64,000 nt of DNA. Source: Rhinolophus ferrumequinum. Its lineage: Eukaryota; Chordata; Mammalia; Chiroptera; Rhinolophidae. The notes under the pieces are model-generated. The model saw only the letters and a list, made by a program, of their open reading frames with translations, was not told where the DNA came from and ran no database searches. How positions within the stretch are numbered: position 1 is the stretch's first letter; each line of letters opens with the position of its first letter. The stretch is taken from contig NC_046301.1 of NCBI RefSeq assembly GCF_004115265.2, forward strand, positions 40,326,714 to 40,390,713, written 5' to 3'. Positions 59,416 to 64,000 of this stretch are shown here, in pieces. Made by a program: the position numbers and the translations under genes.

Positions 59416-60076
59416 TTATTTTTTAAATTAAAATTTATTGGGGTGACAATGGTTAGTAAAATTACATAGGTTTCAAGTGTACAATTCTGTAATACATCAT
59501 CTATGTATCAAATTGTGTATTCACCACCCAGAGTCAGTTCTTCTTCCATCACCATATATTTGACCCTGTTTACCCCCATCTACCACTCTCCCCCTTACCC
59601 TCTGGTAACCACTAAACTATTGTCTGTGTCTATGAGTTTTTGTTTCTTTGTTTATCTTGTTCCTTTGTTGCTTTCAGTTTTATATTCCACAAATCAGTGA
59701 AATCATATGGTTCTCGGCTTTTTCTGTGTGACTTATTTTGCTTACAGCCGCTGTGGAAGGCAGTGTGGAGGTTCCTCAAAAATTAAGAACAGAATTACCG
59801 TATCACCCAGCAATCCCTTTTCTGGGTATATACCCGCAAAATCTGAAAACACTGATCCATAAAGATATATGTGCTCTGATGTTCATTGCAGTTTTATTTA
59901 CGGTGGCCAAGACATGGAAACAACCGAAGTGCCCTTCGATAAGTGATTGGATAAAGAAGATGTGGTATAAATACACAATCAAATACTACTCAGCCACAAG
60001 AAAAGATGAAATACTGCCATTTGGGACAACATGGATGGATCTTGAGATTATTATGCTAAGTGAAATAAGTCACAAC
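59416..60076 (-). mobile_element. Twin-primed L1 (5' part inverted)
   Basis: 59416-59745 is L1 3' UTR in antisense, starting after a T/A-rich tail; 59746-60076 is the ORF2 end in sense and stops just where the antisense part starts in L1 coordinates (both contain the AAATAAGTCA/TGACTTATTT word). Flanks AACTCTCTTATT and AACTCTTATTTT are a near-match duplication. Confidence 0.8.
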
Positions 60077-60900
60077 TCTTATTTTATTATATTCATTATT
60101 ACATGTTTTTGAATATTAGAGGGTATATCTTAAAATTGCATTTATGGGAAATAAAGTTCAAATAAAAATGGAAAGGAAGGAAGATAGATGAAAGGATCAC
60201 AAAGAATGATGCAACATCGCAGAGTTTTCCTAAGCAGTAAATTCCTATAAATCACTAGATCTTTCAAATTTAGATTCCTACTTTGAAGTTGAAAATAACG
60301 TCACTGTTCTTATGAAAGGCAGGACAGCAAAGTCAGTCAGCTTTGCTGTAGTCCAGCTCAGTCTCAGTCACTTATTCCGAAAAGTAGAGTGAATGAGAGA
60401 AAATGTCTCAAAGAAATGTTTTTAAAACAAAATTAAGTCATTCATGTGAAGAAACAAGTAGAATCCTGATATTGTAAGCACTTTGATATGATACTGTATG
60501 ATTTTCATTCTATTTCTTCGGGGGAAAACAAGCATACAACCAAATTAAAGTGAAGAACAGCAACATATGAGGACAATATTGGGGAGGAAACCAAGTCGGC
60601 ACTAGATATGATAAGTGCTTTAAGTTTAAAATAAGAAATATTAAGAATGGCTTCAAGAATGCTGACCAAAGATGGAACATTGTGGACAGCATATAAGGAA
60701 GAAAGGGCAAATAGGAATTTCTGTAGGAGCTATTGAGAAGAAACTAATACAAAAACAAATAAAAGTGAAATTATACATGCTTTGGAAATAGAAGTAATCA
60801 AGCATGTCTTTTAGGAGAGAAAAAGAACCAGCATATTTAAATTTGCAACTATTGCCTTTGGGGACCACAATCTCCATTTAGTTCTCAGGCAAATGACCCA
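60077..60900. other. 3' flank of the OR7D4-like gene; no gene seen
   Basis: AT-rich DNA without recognisable repeats or coding sequence. Confidence 0.35.
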
Positions 60901-61839
60901 TCATGGATAACAGGCTGCTTGGCTGTGGAGCCTTCTGAGGGCCCCCTTTACATCTTTGTTCCTCAAGCTGTAAATGAAGGGGTTTAGCATGGGGGTGACC
61001 CCGACGTACATTACTGAGGCAATCAAGCTTCTCTGGGAAGAATGGGTCAGAGCAGAACTGATATAGACCCCCAGGCCTGTCCCATAGTACAAGGAGACCA
61101 CACAAAGGTGAGACCCACAGGTGGAAAATGCTTTATATTTGCCCTTAGTGGAAGCCATCCTCACTAGTGAGGAGACAATCTGAGAGTAAGAAAATAGGAT
61201 TCCTACGAATGGAAACACACCCAGGAGGACAGTGGTCACATACAAAACGATGGTATTGATGAGGGTGTCGGAGCAGGCCACCTTGAGAATTTGAGCCAGT
61301 CCACAGAAGAAATGTGGAATTTTAGTGCCTGTAGAGAAGGTCAGTCGCATTATCAGTAGAATATGAAGCAGAGAGACCCAGAAAATGATGAACCAAGACA
61401 ATAGAACCAGAAGGCCACACAGGCGTGGGTTCATGATGACCGTGTAGTGCAGGGGGTGGCAGATGGCCACATACCGGTCATAGGCCATCACAGTCAGAAG
61501 AAAACCATCCATTCCAGCAAAAATTACAAAAAAATACACCTGAATGAGGCATCCAATGTAGGAGATGTTTTTGCTCTGTGTCTGGATGTTCACCAGCATC
61601 TTAGGGATGGTGGTGGAGGTGAAACAGATGTCCACAAAGGACAGGTTGGAGAGGAAGAAGTACATGGGCGTGTGCAGGTGGGAGTCTGAGCTGACGGCCA
61701 GGATGATGAGCAGGTTCCCGAGTACAGTGACCAGGTACATGGAGAGGAACACTCCACAGAAGAGAGGCTGCAATTCTGGATCATCTGAGAGCCCCAGGAG
61801 GAGGAATTCTGATACTTCTGTGTGGTTTCCTGCTTCCAT
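60901..61839 (-). CDS. OR7D4: Olfactory receptor, OR7D4-like, intact
   Basis: A 312-residue odorant receptor on the - strand, ATG at 61837-61839 and TGA at 60901-60903. I chose this ATG because [12 protein letters not shown] is the normal family start; the longer open frame begins at GTG (61897-61899). Landmarks: glycosylation site NHT (5-7), GN (41-42), [13 protein letters not shown] (58-70), [13 protein letters not shown] (118-130, with Tyr instead of the commoner Phe), [14 protein letters not shown] in loop 2, [18 protein letters not shown] in TM6, [19 protein letters not shown] in TM7. From memory these match human OR7D4 (the androstenone receptor) closely; OR7D2 fits less well. A pyrimidine run ending TTCTTCAG about 20 bases before the ATG is a probable acceptor for a non-coding 5' exon. 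No defect seen. Confidence 0.92.
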   Translation of the reverse strand: MEAGNHTEVSEFLLLGLSDDPELQPLFCGVFLSMYLVTVLGNLLIILAVSSDSHLHTPMYFFLSNLSFVDICFTSTTIPKMLVNIQTQSKNISYIGCLIQVYFFVIFAGMDGFLLTVMAYDRYVAICHPLHYTVIMNPRLCGLLVLLSWFIIFWVSLLHILLIMRLTFSTGTKIPHFFCGLAQILKVACSDTLINTIVLYVTTVLLGVFPFVGILFSYSQIVSSLVRMASTKGKYKAFSTCGSHLCVVSLYYGTGLGVYISSALTHSSQRSLIASVMYVGVTPMLNPFIYSLRNKDVKGALRRLHSQAACYP

Positions 61840-62455
61840 GTAGCTGGTGTGTCTTCTGAAGAAGGCAAAAGCAATGTTTAAGGGACAGCCAAATGACACC
61901 TCAACTAGTCATTACCTTCTGATTCCCCCTTTGCATGGACATCCTTCATGCTCTAGTAGTCATTCCAATGACAGTGATTCTCTCATTTATGTGGTAGCCC
62001 ATTTTTTTTAAATGTATGTAATTATTCAGACTTTCTTTAATTTATAAGAAATCTCTCTTTTTATCTCCTACTCACTGGTTCTAATTCTCTTATTCGAATC
62101 TATGGACAAAAACCAATTTCTTCTTTGATATGAGCCTTCCAAAACAACTAAAGACATTTAAGGTCTTTTCTTTGATAATCTTCATACTTCTTTCCTTCCA
62201 TAATAGTGATTAAAACATGGGTTTTCAACTCAAACAACCTTAGTTCTGTGACCCGATGCTTTATGTTGACGTCACAGTGAACTCTCATGTGTCTTATCGT
62301 CTTTCTTTCTAAAAATGTGGTTACTGTTATTACCTTCTTTGTGAAGGTTGAAAATAACTTTGTTCACAGCAGGATCTCAATAAATGATAGCTATTATTAT
62401 CATTATTAATCTATTATTTTATTTAAAATTATTTTTGATATATAACTCTTCCAAA
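61840..62455. other. 5' flank of the OR7D4-like gene
   Basis: No gene. The probable splice acceptor lies directly before the coding exon. The part 62200-62400 may hold a worn MIR (CTCAATAAATGATAGCTATT). Confidence 0.35.
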
Positions 62456-62715
62456 GTAGGGCAGAGAACTGTGATTTAGAAAACAAAATCTCGAGTCAGA
62501 CTTCCTAGAATAAAATTTTGGCCTGCCAGCTTAGATCTGTGTGACCTTGACAAAGTTATTTAATCTCTCTTAGTTGTAGAGTCCTCACCTCTGCAATGGG
62601 AGTAGTAATTGTTCCCTACACTATAAGATGGATGAGTGATTAAATGAGACGATGCATATAATTTTTCTAGTGTAATTTCTGTGACATACAGTAGCCACTT
62701 GGTAAAAGTGAACTT
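62456..62715 (+). repeat. MIR SINE
   Basis: AGTCAGACTTCCTAGAATAA, TGTGTGACCTTGACAAAGTT, TCTGCAATGGGAGTAGTAAT and TGAGTGATTAAATGAGACGA follow the MIR consensus closely. Confidence 0.75.
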
Positions 62716-63149
62716 CTGTTTTGAACATCACAATAAATCTATCTTGCATGGCCATAATTTATTAATATTCCCCTTAAACTGGGGCAGCCATCATTATGAA
62801 CCCAACAGGTCTGTTATCTCCTTTGATCACCATGCAGCACTTGTAATTAATGGATAACCCTATGGTTCCCTCTTGAAGAGACTTCCTGTCAGGTAGACTC
62901 TTCCAAGAAGAGGAAGAAGCATACAGAATACATAGATAAGAAGGGGAAATAAAAGCACAGAACCATTAAAATAAAATACAAAGCATGTGTGAGAGTGTGC
63001 CCATGTGTACATGCTCTTGAGTGGGGATGTGTTGTATTAAAATCAGTGGTGTGATCCGGAAAAAAAATTGATAGATTTGATTAAAAGTATTCAAAGTATT
63101 TATACATGAAATCATTCTAAAAATTGAAAGGCAAATTTAAGATTTGAAA
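62716..63149. other. Intergenic, nothing recognised
   Basis: No coding sequence, RNA gene or named repeat. Confidence 0.35.
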
Positions 63150-64000
63150 ATAAAAAGGCAACCAACTAAATGGGAAAAGATATTTGCAAGCAATAGCTCC
63201 GATAAAGGGCTAATATCCAAAATATAGAAAGAAATCATATGGACATTTTAACTGTGTTGATTCTTTCAATCCATGAATATAGAATGTCTTTCCATTTTTT
63301 TGTGTCTTCTTCCATTCCTTTTAAAAATGTCTTATCGTTTTCAGTGTATAGGTTCTTCACATCCTTTGTTAAGTTTAAAATCACCATATTACCCAAAGCA
63401 ATATACAGATTTAATGCAATCCCCATCAAAATCCCAATGGAATATTTAAAAGACTAGAACAAAAAATCATCAGATTTGTACAAAATCACAAAAGACCCTG
63501 AATAGCCAAAGCACTCCTAAGGAAAAAGAATAAGGCTGGAGGTATCACATTCCCTGACTTCAGCTTGTACTACAGAGCACCAATAATCAAAACAGCATGG
63601 TATTGGCAGAAAAACAGACACACAGATCAATGGAATAGAATTGAAAACACAGAAATAAACCCACTTAAATATGGACAGATAATTTGCAAAAAGGAGCCAA
63701 AAACATACAATGGAGAAAAGAAAGACTCTTCAATAAATGGTGCTGGGAGAATTGGAAAGCCACGTGCAAAAGAATGGAACTAGACTGATCTGTCACCATA
63801 TAGCAAAATTAATTAAAAAAAGGATCAAAGACCTAAACATAAGACCTGAAACAATAAACTGCATAGAAGAAAGCATAGGTACGAAACTTGTAGACCTTGG
63901 ATTCAAAAAGGATTTTATGAATTTGACCTCAAAGGCAAGGGAAGTAAAAGCTAAAATAAATCAATGGGACTGTAACAAACCAAAAATTCTGCACAGCAAA
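63150..64000 (+). mobile_element. Nested L1s, the younger one twin-primed
   Basis: 63150-63238 is L1 ORF2 in sense. 63239-63377 is ORF2 in antisense (the opposite strand reads LTKDVKNLYTENDKTFLKGM). From about 63378 ORF2 runs in sense to the window's end (CATATTACCCAAAGCAATAT, GGTATTGGCAGAAAAACAGA, GATTTTATGAATTTGACCTC). The antisense piece ends in L1 coordinates exactly where the following sense part begins, the mark of twin priming on the + strand. The element continues beyond the window. Confidence 0.8.

Noticed and set aside
61840-61899. Longer N-terminus of the OR7D4-like receptor
   Set aside because: The extension starts with GTG and runs through a splice-acceptor-like tract; the internal ATG (MEAGNHT) is the normal family start.

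Overview
The window is mammalian nuclear DNA, most probably from a rhinolophoid bat (horseshoe or leaf-nosed bat group). That assignment rests on repeats: tRNA-derived SINEs of the bat VES/RHIN type, with a two-headed body ending in the ACACTGTTCCCCAATAAA-type tail, a bat-style L1 3' UTR, mariner DNA transposons, and old mammalian MIR, L2 and MER5A copies. There are no bacterial features.

The only genes I can support are olfactory receptors (OR) of family 7. Positions 1-32860 hold four OR copies on the + strand (coding exons at 2292, 12168, 19206 and 27414). Each lies in a diverged tandem-duplicated unit of roughly 7-10 kb. All four resemble human OR7E24. The first is broken by a frameshift. 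The other three have an open coding exon, but every copy has lost the usual start codon (ATA or GTG at that place). Positions 33000-64000 hold two OR genes on the - strand: an intact family 7 receptor (37716-38645) and an intact OR7D4-like receptor (60901-61839). The pairing of OR7E24-like and OR7D4-like genes fits what I recall of human 19p13.2.

The main result concerns the lost start codons. In the three units that precede an open OR exon there is a duplicated module (about 6300-6900, 15797-16243, 24130-24560). It holds a TAATTA homeodomain-type site and, 223-247 bases further on, an ATG exactly 29 bases before a strong splice donor (GTGAGT or GTAAGT). In each case the 29 bases join in frame, through the conserved acceptor AAAAG|GTGTC, to the OR exon of the next unit. 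The predicted proteins are 323, 332 and 323 residues. I infer that these are two-exon coding genes whose N-terminus comes from the neighbouring module, and that the long N-terminus obtained by reading through the polypyrimidine tract is a single-exon artefact.

Other structure includes a retroposed insert that replaces the last codons of the third OR, a 194-base near-perfect palindrome in that gene's presumed intron, gene-conversion-like patchwork among the OR exons, and solo LTR fossils. It also includes one full-length but decayed mariner and two copies of a short mariner derivative, three L1 insertions with the inverted 5' parts typical of twin priming, and a 5'-complete L1 that lacks most of ORF2. 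The remaining intergenic DNA is AT-rich and repeat-laden, and no further gene was recognised in it.
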